DNA from: JAVBNW01 sp031551255
GTDB taxonomy: Bacteria > Bacillota > Clostridia > Christensenellales > UBA1750
Reading direction: 5' to 3'
Assembly (NCBI GenBank): GCA_031551255.1
Contig: JAVBNW010000081.1
Coordinates: 1-36,609 of the forward strand
DNA: 36,609 nt
Of the stretch, positions 1 to 7,239 are shown one piece after another (within the stretch, counting starts at the first letter, position 1; every line of letters begins with the position of its first letter). The notes beneath the pieces were generated by a model that worked only from the letters and a program-made list of their open reading frames with translations, did no database searches and was not told where the DNA came from. A program made the translations under genes and the position numbers.

Positions 1-91
1 GAGGTAGGAAATGGGCGCGAGCGGTCTTCGTCGTCCTCAATCCTCAAAAGCGCCGCAGTGATTTTGAGAAAGAGGAGGGGCCACGAAGCGG

Positions 92-129
92 ACATACCTC
101 GACGACACCTCAGTGTCATCGGTGTATGT
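92..129. repeat. Imperfect inverted repeat upstream of the hisS promoter
   Basis: Arms ACATAC (92-97) and GTATGT (124-129) enclose a second inner pair GACAC (104-108) and GTGTC (113-117) around a short loop. No T-tract follows on either strand, so it does not look like an intrinsic terminator. It ends about 20 bases before the -35 box of the hisS promoter and could be an operator or the end of an upstream transcript. No T-box specifier or T-box consensus was found upstream of hisS. Confidence 0.4.
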
Positions 130-150
130 AGCGCAGTGCGCCCCGACGAC

Positions 151-179
151 TTGACACCACATCCGGGCGCGCCTATACT
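151..179 (+). promoter_or_regulatory. Sigma-A promoter of the hisS operon
   Basis: A perfect -35 TTGACA (151-156) and a -10 TATACT (174-179) are separated by 17 bases. Transcription would begin near 186, giving a leader of roughly 78 bases to the hisS ATG. This is the strongest promoter match seen on the plus strand of the first 9 kb and probably serves the run of genes up to about 5682. Confidence 0.85.
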
Positions 180-263
180 TAGCCGAATGGGAACGGATTG
201 GCGAATGCCGCTTTGCCGGGCGTCGATTCTCCGACAATACTCTATAAAAAGGAAGTGATCTCC

Positions 264-1544
264 ATGTTGACACAGAAGCCGCGCGGAACCCTGGATGTCT
301 TGCCGCAGGACAGCGCAAAATGGCAGCTCGTCGAATCGATCATGCGCGAGGTGGCCGCCCTGCACGGTCTGCGCGAAATCCGCACGCCGACGTTCGAACA
401 TACGGAGCTCTTCCTGCGCAGCGTTGGCGACACTACCGATATCGTGCAAAAGGAAATGTATACGTTCAACGACAAGGGCGGGCGCTCCATCACGTTAAAG
501 CCCGAGGGCACCGCGGGAGTCGTGCGCGCGTTTGTAGAACACGGCATGTACAACGACCCTCTGCCGGTGGGGCTTTACTATGTTTCCAGCCTCGTGTTTC
601 GCTATGATACGCCGCAGGCGGGCCGCTACCGCGAACACCACCAGATGGGCGTAGAGGTATTCGGCGCGCAGGGCGGGGCTTTGGATGCCCAGGTCATCTC
701 CATCGCCGGCGAGGTCATCCGCCGCATCGGTATACGCGACGTGGCCCTGCATATCAACTCGATCGGCTGCCCCGTGTGCCGCCCTCAGTATCAACAGGCG
801 CTGCGCGATCACTTCGCGTCGAACCTTAACGCAATGTGCCCCGACTGTAAGGGGCGCTTCGAGCGCAATCCCCTTCGCCTGCTCGATTGCAAGGACGAGC
901 GCTGCCAACCCTTCAAACAGGGGGCGCCTTCCATGATCGAATGCCTGTGCGAAGATTGCGCCGCGCATTTTGAAGACCTGAAGGCTTCGCTTGATCAACT
1001 GGGGCTTCCCTATTGCGTCGATACCAACATCGTGCGCGGGCTGGACTACTACACCCGCACGGTGTTTGAATTCATCGCGCCGTTTGGCGAAGGCACGACC
1101 TCGCTCGCGGGAGGAGGGCGCTACGACGGCCTCGTGGAGCAGATCGGCGGGCCGACGATGCCGGGCTTCGGCTACGGCTCGGGCGTGGAAAGGCTGCTCG
1201 AGGTTGCCAAGGCGCAGGGGGTGGATCTTTCTCCGCCGCCCCTTTACGACGTGCTGGTATTATCCATGGGCGACGAGGCGCGCACCGAGGCCTTTGCGCT
1301 GGCCGCGGGCCTTCGCGAGGCTGGGCTGCGCGCGTCGTGCGATCACGCCGGGCGCTCGCTCAAGGCGCAGTTTAAGTACGCCGGCAAGCTCGGCGTGCCC
1401 TACTGCGTAATTCTCGCGCCTGAGGAGATGGATGCGGGCGTCGCGAAGCTCAGGGATATGTCCGAGGGCTCCGAAACCACGCTGCCGCGCGCCGAGGTGA
1501 TTCGCGCGCTGGTATATTCGTTGAAAAACCGGGAGGAACCGTAA
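264..1544 (+). CDS. hisS: Histidyl-tRNA synthetase
   Basis: Class II aminoacyl-tRNA synthetase of 426 residues that charges tRNA-His with histidine in the cytoplasm. The N-terminus reads MLTQKPRGTLDVLPQD, the usual start of the family. Motif 1 surroundings, the EGTAGVVRA segment, a Cys-rich insert (CPDCKGRFERNP through CLCEDC) and the histidine-binding GLDYYTRTVFEF motif are present, followed by an anticodon-binding C-terminal domain. The reading frame is open from a TTG at 198, but the ATG at 264 follows AAGGAAGTG at good distance and matches the family start. The stop is directly followed by the aspS ATG, the same hisS-aspS arrangement as in B. subtilis. Confidence 0.96.
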   Translation: MLTQKPRGTLDVLPQDSAKWQLVESIMREVAALHGLREIRTPTFEHTELFLRSVGDTTDIVQKEMYTFNDKGGRSITLKPEGTAGVVRAFVEHGMYNDPLPVGLYYVSSLVFRYDTPQAGRYREHHQMGVEVFGAQGGALDAQVISIAGEVIRRIGIRDVALHINSIGCPVCRPQYQQALRDHFASNLNAMCPDCKGRFERNPLRLLDCKDERCQPFKQGAPSMIECLCEDCAAHFEDLKASLDQLGLPYCVDTNIVRGLDYYTRTVFEFIAPFGEGTTSLAGGGRYDGLVEQIGGPTMPGFGYGSGVERLLEVAKAQGVDLSPPPLYDVLVLSMGDEARTEAFALAAGLREAGLRASCDHAGRSLKAQFKYAGKLGVPYCVILAPEEMDAGVAKLRDMSEGSETTLPRAEVIRALVYSLKNREEP

Positions 1545-3314
1545 ATGAAGCGAACCCATATGTGCGGGCTTATCGACGAATCGCTTGCCGAAGAATCCGT
1601 AACACTCAAGGGCTGGGTGCAGCGCACCCGCGACCGCGGGGCCATCTTGTTTGTGTTGCTCAGAGACCGCGAGGGCATCGTACAAGTGACGTTCGATCAG
1701 GAAAAATGCTCGGCGGAATGTTTCGAGGCCGCCAAGGCATGCCGGGGCGAATATGTGCTTGAAGTGACGGGCCGCGTCGCGCTCAGAGATGCCGCGGCGG
1801 TAAACGACAAGATGAAGACCGGCAAGGTCGAGGTGTTTGCCCAAGAGGCGACGATCCTCAACAAATCCTTGACGCCGCCGATCTATATCGACGACGATCA
1901 CCCCGACGAGAGCGAAGCCGTGCGCCTGAAGTACCGCTACCTCGATTTACGCCGCACATCGCTGCAGGATACTCTGCGCACGCGTCATAAGGTGCAGGCC
2001 GCCATCCGCAGACAGCTGGACGAGAGCGGCTTTACCGAGATCGAAACGCCGATTCTCACCAAATCCACCCCCGAGGGCGCGCGCGATTTTCTCGTGCCCA
2101 GCCGCGCGCAGCAGGGCTCGTTTTACGCGCTGCCGCAGTCTCCGCAGATTTACAAGCAGCTTTGCATGCTAGCGGGCATGGACAGGTATTACCAGATCGC
2201 CCGCTGCTTCCGCGACGAGGATAACCGCGCCGACCGTCAGCCGGAGTTTACGCAGCTCGACCTGGAGATGAGCTTTGTGGACGAGGCCGACGTGCAAGGC
2301 CAGATCGAGGGCATATGGAAGCGCGTGCTTACGGATGTATTTGCGATGGACCACCCCTTCCCCTTGCCCCGCATTACGTGGAACGAGGCCATGAACCGCT
2401 ACGGCTCCGATAAGCCGGACAGGCGGTTCGGCCTGGAACTTAACGATATTACCGACCTTGCCATGGGCTGTGGCTTTTCGGTTTTTGAAGCCGCGAGGGA
2501 AGTTAGAGGCATCAACGCAAAGGGCTGTGCCGCGCGCCTGAGCCGCAAGGATATCGATGCGCTGGGCGAATATGTCAAAACATTCCGCGCCAAAGGACTT
2601 GCATGGATCGTCGTCGAGGAAGGAGGCGTGCGCTCGCCGATCGCAAAGTTTTTTTCCGATGAAACGATGGCGGCCATCGTTTCCCGCATGGGCGGCGAAG
2701 TAGGCGACGTATTGCTTTTCGTGGCCGACCGCAGGGCGGTGGTTCTACAGGCGCTTGGCAACCTGCGTTGCGAAATCGCCCGCAGGCTTCAATTGATCGA
2801 AAAAGACAAGCTGGATCTATTCTGGGTGATCGAATTTCCGATGTTCGAGTGGAACGAGGGAACGGAACGATTCGACGCGATGCACCACCCCTTCACCGCT
2901 TCGATGCCCGCGGATGAGGAAAAGATCGACCGGGGCGAGCTCGGCGACGTGCGCGCGCGCGCGTACGACTTGGTGCTCAACGGCATCGAAATGGGCTCCG
3001 GCTCCATCCGCATCCACGATGCGGATATTCAGGCTCGCACGTTTAAGCTGCTCGGGCTTGCATCCGATGAAGTGGAGCACCGCTTCGGCTTCCTACTCGA
3101 GGCGTTCCGCTACGGCGTTCCCCCGCACGGCGGGTTTGCGTTCGGCATCGACCGCATGATGATGATGTTGCTTCGCAAAGAATCCCTGCGCGACGTGCTC
3201 GCGTTCCCCAAGGCGCAAAACGGCTCGTGCCTTATGATGGATACCCCGTCCGACGTATCTCCCGATCAACTCGAAGTGCTCGGGCTCACCGTAAAAGCCG
3301 ATTTGCCTGAATGA
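1545..3314 (+). CDS. aspS: Aspartyl-tRNA synthetase (bacterial type)
   Basis: Class II synthetase of 589 residues, the normal size of the bacterial type that carries the inserted GAD domain. An N-terminal OB-fold anticodon-binding domain (GWVQRTRDRGAILFVLLRDR) is followed by the catalytic core with FRDEDNRADRQPEFTQLDLE (motif 2) and GFAFGIDRMMMML (motif 3). It charges tRNA-Asp; whether it also misacylates tRNA-Asn cannot be told because no gatCAB is visible here. The ATG abuts the hisS stop, and a GGGAGG at 1531-1536 lies within the hisS end. The stop overlaps the next start (ATGA). Confidence 0.97.
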   Translation: MKRTHMCGLIDESLAEESVTLKGWVQRTRDRGAILFVLLRDREGIVQVTFDQEKCSAECFEAAKACRGEYVLEVTGRVALRDAAAVNDKMKTGKVEVFAQEATILNKSLTPPIYIDDDHPDESEAVRLKYRYLDLRRTSLQDTLRTRHKVQAAIRRQLDESGFTEIETPILTKSTPEGARDFLVPSRAQQGSFYALPQSPQIYKQLCMLAGMDRYYQIARCFRDEDNRADRQPEFTQLDLEMSFVDEADVQGQIEGIWKRVLTDVFAMDHPFPLPRITWNEAMNRYGSDKPDRRFGLELNDITDLAMGCGFSVFEAAREVRGINAKGCAARLSRKDIDALGEYVKTFRAKGLAWIVVEEGGVRSPIAKFFSDETMAAIVSRMGGEVGDVLLFVADRRAVVLQALGNLRCEIARRLQLIEKDKLDLFWVIEFPMFEWNEGTERFDAMHHPFTASMPADEEKIDRGELGDVRARAYDLVLNGIEMGSGSIRIHDADIQARTFKLLGLASDEVEHRFGFLLEAFRYGVPPHGGFAFGIDRMMMMLLRKESLRDVLAFPKAQNGSCLMMDTPSDVSPDQLEVLGLTVKADLPE

Positions 3315-4039
3315 ATTTGGGGTATACTGTGCGTGACATGCACCAAAGGACAGCCCGGCTCATCGGCGAGGCAGGGCTATGCGCCCTTTATCAAAAGCGG
3401 GTGCTGGTGGCGGGGATCGGCGGGGTCGGCGCAGCCTGTGCGCTGACGCTCGCCCGAAGCGGCATAGGCCGCCTTACGCTCGTCGATTTCGATACCGTAT
3501 CCGAAAGCAACCTAAACCGCCAGTGGGTCGCCTTCCGCTCGACGCTTGGCCGGCGCAAAGCCGAAGTGGCAGTCGGCATGATCGCGGATATCGATCCGGC
3601 CATCGAAGCCGTGCCCTTATGTGTGAAGGTGGATGAAGGTAACGCCGCCGCCCTCATCGCCGGGCACGATATGGTGGTGGATGCGATAGACGATATGGCC
3701 GCGAAAGTGGCCCTCGCGCAGGCCGCGACACAGGCACAAATTCCCATCGTATGTTCGATGGGCGCGGGAAATCGGCTCGATCCTACGAGGTTTCGCGTGT
3801 GCGATCTTTTCTCCACAAGCGCAGATCCCCTCGCCCGCGCGATGCGCAAGGCGTGCAGGGCGAAAAACATCGGAAATTTGGCCGTCGTCTGGTCGGACGA
3901 GCCGCCTATAGCGGTTGCCCCCGATATCTCCGGATTGAGAACGCCCGCGAGCATCGCCACCGTTCCCCCCGCGGCGGGGCTCGCACTCGCCGCGCACGTC
4001 ATCTCAGTATTGAAAGACCAGACTGCCGATAACCTTTGA
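3311..4039 (+). CDS. tcdA: tRNA threonylcarbamoyladenosine dehydratase, TcdA/YrvM family
   Basis: ThiF/MoeB/E1-like enzyme of 242 residues. The Rossmann nucleotide-binding loop GIGGVG, the LARSGIGRLTLVDFDTVSES strand, LNRQ and VVDAIDD match TcdA (YgdL/YrvM), which cyclizes t6A37 to ct6A37 in ATP-dependent fashion on ANN-decoding tRNAs. Position directly after hisS-aspS is the same as yrvM in B. subtilis. The ATG at 3311 overlaps the aspS stop (translational coupling). A second ATG at 3338, giving MHQRTARLIGEAGL, also fits the family and has a TTGGGG upstream, so the exact start is open. Function is by homology. Confidence 0.85.
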   Translation: MNLGYTVRDMHQRTARLIGEAGLCALYQKRVLVAGIGGVGAACALTLARSGIGRLTLVDFDTVSESNLNRQWVAFRSTLGRRKAEVAVGMIADIDPAIEAVPLCVKVDEGNAAALIAGHDMVVDAIDDMAAKVALAQAATQAQIPIVCSMGAGNRLDPTRFRVCDLFSTSADPLARAMRKACRAKNIGNLAVVWSDEPPIAVAPDISGLRTPASIATVPPAAGLALAAHVISVLKDQTADNL

Positions 4040-4051
4040 GGGGGTGAAGCC

Positions 4052-4489
4052 TTGGAAGAGACGGGTGTCGTACTGTCCACGAACGGCACGGAAGCGACGG
4101 TGATGTTCGAGCGCACGGAGGCCTGCAAAAAATGCGGCGCGTGCAAGCTTGGCCAGGACGGCGAAATGCTGTTGCGCGTCGACAACCGCCTAGGCGCAAA
4201 GGCAGGCGATCGCGTTAGCGTTGCACTCGAAGAACGTCAACTCTTCGCCGCAAGCTTACTCGCCTATGGCCTTCCCCTGGTAGGGTTGCTTGGAGGGCTC
4301 GGGCTGGGTTCCCTGCTTTCCCGCATGATGCCCGCGCTGAACCCTGATGCCGCTATGGTAGGCGGCGCGCTGGTTTTAACCGCTGCCGCGTTCATGGTAA
4401 ACCGCATTCTCGAACCCAAAAGGCGCAGCAAGCACAAATACCAACCCGTTCCCGTAAAGATACACGACGAGCATAAGGAGGATACATAA
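4052..4489 (+). CDS. RseC/MucC-family (SoxR-reducing system) membrane protein
   Basis: Small protein of 145 residues with an N-terminal soluble part holding a CxxCxxC cluster (Cys25, Cys28, Cys31), then two hydrophobic segments near residues 65-88 and 98-118, and a basic tail. This is the layout of the RseC/MucC family, whose members are linked to Rnf/SoxR-reducing or redox functions; no rnf gene is in the window. The start is a TTG at 4052 behind a GAGGGGGTG ribosome site. The stop is directly followed by the thioredoxin ATG, which suggests a shared redox role. Confidence 0.8.
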   Translation: MEETGVVLSTNGTEATVMFERTEACKKCGACKLGQDGEMLLRVDNRLGAKAGDRVSVALEERQLFAASLLAYGLPLVGLLGGLGLGSLLSRMMPALNPDAAMVGGALVLTAAAFMVNRILEPKRRSKHKYQPVPVKIHDEHKEDT

Positions 4490-4816
4490 ATGGCAAGCGA
4501 CAAGATCGTCCAGTTGACCGCACAGAACTTTGGCGAATCGATAGCTTCCGGCACGACTTTGGTGGATTTTTGGGCGGGTTGGTGCCGACCCTGCAAGATG
4601 ATCGCGCCGATCGTGGATCAGATTGCCGATGAGTATGCCGACAAACTTGCGGTAGCCAAGGTGGATATCGACGCGCACGGCGCGCTCGCGCAGCAATTTG
4701 GCGTGATGAGCATACCCACGCTCATGCTCTTTCAAAACGGCGTTCCGGTGGATACGATCATCGGCGTCGTGCCTAAGGCCGAAATCGCGTCTATGATCGC
4801 CAGGCACATCGGCTAG
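4490..4816 (+). CDS. trxA: Thioredoxin-family protein with a WCRPC active site
   Basis: 108 residues, the full length of a single thioredoxin domain, without signal peptide, so cytoplasmic. The redox site is WCRPCK (Cys32 and Cys35) instead of the usual WCGPCK, and the cis-proline loop reads MSIPTLM. It begins at an ATG behind AAGGAGG and follows the RseC-like gene without a gap. The Gly-to-Arg change between the two cysteines should alter redox potential or partner choice, by analogy with thioredoxin variants. It may serve the neighbouring CxxCxxC membrane protein; that is inference. Confidence 0.9.
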   Translation: MASDKIVQLTAQNFGESIASGTTLVDFWAGWCRPCKMIAPIVDQIADEYADKLAVAKVDIDAHGALAQQFGVMSIPTLMLFQNGVPVDTIIGVVPKAEIASMIARHIG

Positions 4817-4875
4817 GCATACACGATACATACTTCTTCCAAAAAACGGGCAGCCTACCTTTCGAGGTGATGTTG

Positions 4876-5682
4876 ATGGAGCAACGCACGCGAATGGGTA
4901 GGCTGCTTGACGTAACGGCGCTCGCGGCGCTTTTGTACATTGCGCTGGCGCTGTTTATGGCAGCGCAGTTGCGCAATATGGTCGGCGGGGCTTTGGTGGC
5001 GCTGCCGGTGTTAGCGTTGCTTTTATATGCTTATGCGCTGTGGAAGCGCAAAAGCGCCGCCTCTGTCGCCCGGGATAATGCGCATTGGCAGCTGCATAAC
5101 CTCATGCTCGCTCCCTTTCCGGTAGCATGCAAAACTCTTTCGTTTTTGGTGGCCAAACAACACGGCATCGAAGGGTTGCGCGAGCAGGGCGATCAATGGA
5201 TCGGCATGTTTGAGGGTAGGCAAACGGCGCTTACGTTTTTGCAAAGGCCGATGGATATGCGGATCGGCAGCGAAGAGATTCTCAGGCTCTATCACGCCTG
5301 CTCGAGTGAACGGGTGATCGTCATGAGTTCCGCTCCTTTCACCGGCGATGCCGCGGTTTTTGCCCGGCAGTTAAGAAGCCCCGCCGTCGCCCTGGCCGGG
5401 CCTGAAGAGCTGTATCCGCTGCTTAGCGATCTGCCCGCGGACGACGCGGAAAGAGAGAACGATAAAAAGAAGCGCCGCGTCGCAACGCTTCGCGAGCTGC
5501 GCATCAGGGCCTGTGACCCTGCGCGCACGCGCCGCTACCTGTTCTTTGGCGCGGCCATGCTCATGGTGTATATAGCGCTGGGTCTTTGGCCGTTTTTGCT
5601 GCCGGGGCTTGTATGCGTGTTTCTCGCGGTGATCGCAGGCAGGCAAAGCGCGCGCAAAGAACCGCTGTTCCCTAAGGATTAA
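4876..5682 (+). CDS. Four-helix membrane protein with a degenerate Mrr/REase-like cytoplasmic domain
   Basis: 268 residues from the ATG at 4876, which lies about 7 bases after CGAGGTG; in-frame GTG 4867 and ATG 4870 lie in or next to that site. Two N-terminal hydrophobic segments (about residues 10-29 and 33-54) and two C-terminal ones (about 215-255) bracket a soluble domain. In that domain TALTFLQRPMDMRIGSEEI followed by VIVMSSAPFTGDAAVFARQL and AGPEELYPLL resembles the end of Mrr-type restriction-endonuclease folds, but the usual Q-x-K catalytic strand is replaced by TFLQR. The fold assignment is pattern-based and moderate. It is the last gene of the hisS run, 59 bases after trxA. Function unknown. 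Confidence 0.6.
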   Translation: MEQRTRMGRLLDVTALAALLYIALALFMAAQLRNMVGGALVALPVLALLLYAYALWKRKSAASVARDNAHWQLHNLMLAPFPVACKTLSFLVAKQHGIEGLREQGDQWIGMFEGRQTALTFLQRPMDMRIGSEEILRLYHACSSERVIVMSSAPFTGDAAVFARQLRSPAVALAGPEELYPLLSDLPADDAERENDKKKRRVATLRELRIRACDPARTRRYLFFGAAMLMVYIALGLWPFLLPGLVCVFLAVIAGRQSARKEPLFPKD

Positions 5683-5691
5683 TGCAAACGA

Positions 5692-5717
5692 AGAATGCAC
5701 GCGAAGGCGTGCATTCT
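5692..5717 (+). terminator. Strong hairpin at the end of the hisS operon, terminator-like
   Basis: AGAATGCACGC (5692-5702) pairs perfectly over 11 bases with 5707-5717 around the tetraloop GAAG, ten bases after the stop of the membrane protein. There is no T-rich run after it, so it is either a weak terminator, an mRNA 3' end stabilizer, or a member of the GAATGC/GCATTC palindrome group also found at 5791-5820 and 13812-13837. Confidence 0.5.
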
Positions 5718-5745
5718 AGATAACCGTTAATCAAACCGTACGGAG

Positions 5746-5866
5746 AGCCTTCGGCGGCCAAAGGGCTTGAAGCCCCTTTGGAATCCCCATCCAGAGAATG
5801 CCTGCGCAGGCATTCTCTGGGAAAGTTCTTGCCCAGCTTCTTGTAAGTAACTGGCCGCCGGAGGCT
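5746..5866. repeat. Structured intergenic element with a 30-base perfect palindrome
   Basis: Outer arms at 5746-5760 (AGCCTTCGGCGGCCA) and 5852-5866 are inverted copies with one mismatch. Inside are a small hairpin around 5759-5780 and a perfect 30-base palindrome at 5791-5820 whose half reads CCAGAGAATGCCTGC. The layout (hairpin with GGG/CCC stem, a short ATCCCCATCC linker, then a GAATGCC palindrome) recurs at 13784-13837 with different bases in the stems. It does not code for a protein and looks like a dispersed repeat or structured RNA. Confidence 0.6.
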
Positions 5867-5934
5867 TTCATCGGTCTTTTCGTTTTATTTTGCGCTTATC
5901 TAGACTGAAGAGGCGCCGACGGTCTACGTAACTT

Positions 5935-6075
5935 GGGAGGTTTAGAGGGCCGGAGTCTGAGTCGGCCCAGTGGGCCAATAGACGAGGCGAGTGCCAGTGA
6001 ACAAGGGAGCGTTGCAAGCGCGGCGCCGCAAGGCAACCATTGCGAACTGAGGATCAAAGCCTTCCAAGTACCATC
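5935..6075. other. Gene-free stretch with nested hairpins, possible structured RNA
   Basis: This part of the 482-base gap (5683-6164) has no credible gene on either strand; the open frames lack a ribosome site and any recognisable protein signature. It holds a GGCCC/GGGCC hairpin (5964-5968 with 5972-5976) and a two-layer hairpin in which GTTGC (6011-6015) pairs with GCAAC (6033-6037) around the palindrome GCGGCGCCGC (6020-6029). The remaining 6076-6164 shows nothing identifiable. It lies between the ends of the convergent operons, so it could be a dispersed element or a small RNA. Confidence 0.35.
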
Positions 6076-6164
6076 GCCCTGCGTTTTTGCCGATTGCTCG
6101 AAGCATTACCCTCGCCACACTTTTTCGGCAGGGGCCCATGGGGGGACGCGTCTCCCTCGTGCCG

Positions 6165-7193
6165 CTATATCTTGCTCCATTCGTCGAACACGGCGAGCAC
6201 GTTGTTAAGGGGATCCTTCGTACCCCATTCGCATTGCGCGAATACTCCGGTGCGAACGCCATGCGGCATCAGCGCCTTCGCCGCGCGGCGAACGCCTTCC
6301 CTTACCTGGTCGGGCGTCCCAAACGGCATCAAAAACTGCCTGTCGATCTCGCCCCAGAATGCGATTTTGCCCACATATTCTCTGCCTAACTTTTCCATAT
6401 CCATGCAGAAAAGCTGTGAGTTGATCGCGTTGACGCCGATTTCGATCATATCGGGGTAGATGGCCTCGATAAAGCCGTCCGAATGGAAAAACACCTTTTT
6501 GCCGCTGGATCTGATGATGTCGCAATACTGCCGGTAACATGGCTTGAAGAAGCTGCGCCACATTTCAGGGGAAATGAGCAGCGCGCGCTGCGTGCCCCAA
6601 TCATCGAACAGCGAAACCGCGTCGGCGTCGGTCGACGCGAGCAGCTTGGCCGCGGCGAGGTTGTATTCGTGGATCATGTCGCGCAGCTTATAGGCGATCG
6701 GGTCGCCGGACGCGAGATCGATGAACAGCTGCTCGGTTCCGCGCAAAAACTGCATGCGTTCAAAGATGCCTAAGTTGCCCACGAGCAGGAAGTCGTCCGG
6801 ATTGTCTCTTCGCTTTTGGGCCACCGGCGAGATATCCGCGCCCTCGATCAGTTCCCAAGGCGGCGCGTACGAACCCACGGCCGCGTCGTCTGAGAGGGTC
6901 GGGGTTTTGATCTCGCCGATGACGCCGTCCTCAAAAACATCCCACACGCAACCCCATTCGTCGGTCCACTGCCCCTTACGGCTATAATTGCCGCTCGTCC
7001 TTTTGCTCTTACCCCAAATGGACGGCGTACCGGTAATGTCGTCCACAGGGTATTGTTCGCGAAATGCCTTTAGCTCGTCCGGCCTATCCTGGCCAATCCC
7101 CGGCAGCGCCCACAACTGGCGCGGAATGCGGTCGACCTCTTCAAAAGCCAATGTGCGCAGCACGCGCTCTTTGCGGGTAAGCGTATCGGGCAT
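6165..7193 (-). CDS. Uroporphyrinogen decarboxylase-like (URO-D superfamily) protein
   Basis: 342 residues with a TIM-barrel URO-D signature: the start RKERVLRTLAFEEVDRIPRQ, a central LFDDWGTQ segment, FHSDGFIEAIYPDMIEIGVNAINSQ and FWGEIDRQ near the C-terminus. This group includes HemE and many methyltransferase-like relatives acting with corrinoid proteins; the sequence is of the second, non-HemE kind and no haem or corrinoid genes are nearby. Substrate unknown. The ATG follows GGAGGC at good spacing. It lies 46 bases after pyrG on the same strand, with no promoter or terminator seen between, so it is probably co-transcribed with pyrG. Confidence 0.8.
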   Translation of the reverse strand: MPDTLTRKERVLRTLAFEEVDRIPRQLWALPGIGQDRPDELKAFREQYPVDDITGTPSIWGKSKRTSGNYSRKGQWTDEWGCVWDVFEDGVIGEIKTPTLSDDAAVGSYAPPWELIEGADISPVAQKRRDNPDDFLLVGNLGIFERMQFLRGTEQLFIDLASGDPIAYKLRDMIHEYNLAAAKLLASTDADAVSLFDDWGTQRALLISPEMWRSFFKPCYRQYCDIIRSSGKKVFFHSDGFIEAIYPDMIEIGVNAINSQLFCMDMEKLGREYVGKIAFWGEIDRQFLMPFGTPDQVREGVRRAAKALMPHGVRTGVFAQCEWGTKDPLNNVLAVFDEWSKI

Positions 7194-7239
7194 GGGAAAG
7201 CCTCCCTACTTATTTATATAGGACTTCCTATGGCAAGCG

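Noticed and set aside
1..263. T-box riboswitch upstream of hisS
   Set aside because: No AGGGTGGNACCGCG-type T-box sequence nor specifier loop was found; only a promoter and an inverted repeat are visible.
37..318. Minus-strand open frame at the window start
   Set aside because: It overlaps the hisS promoter and start, lacks a ribosome site and has no protein-like signature.
5942..6262. Minus-strand 106-codon open frame in the 6-kb gap
   Set aside because: It runs into the end of the URO-D-like gene, has no ribosome site, and its sequence looks like a translated structured repeat.
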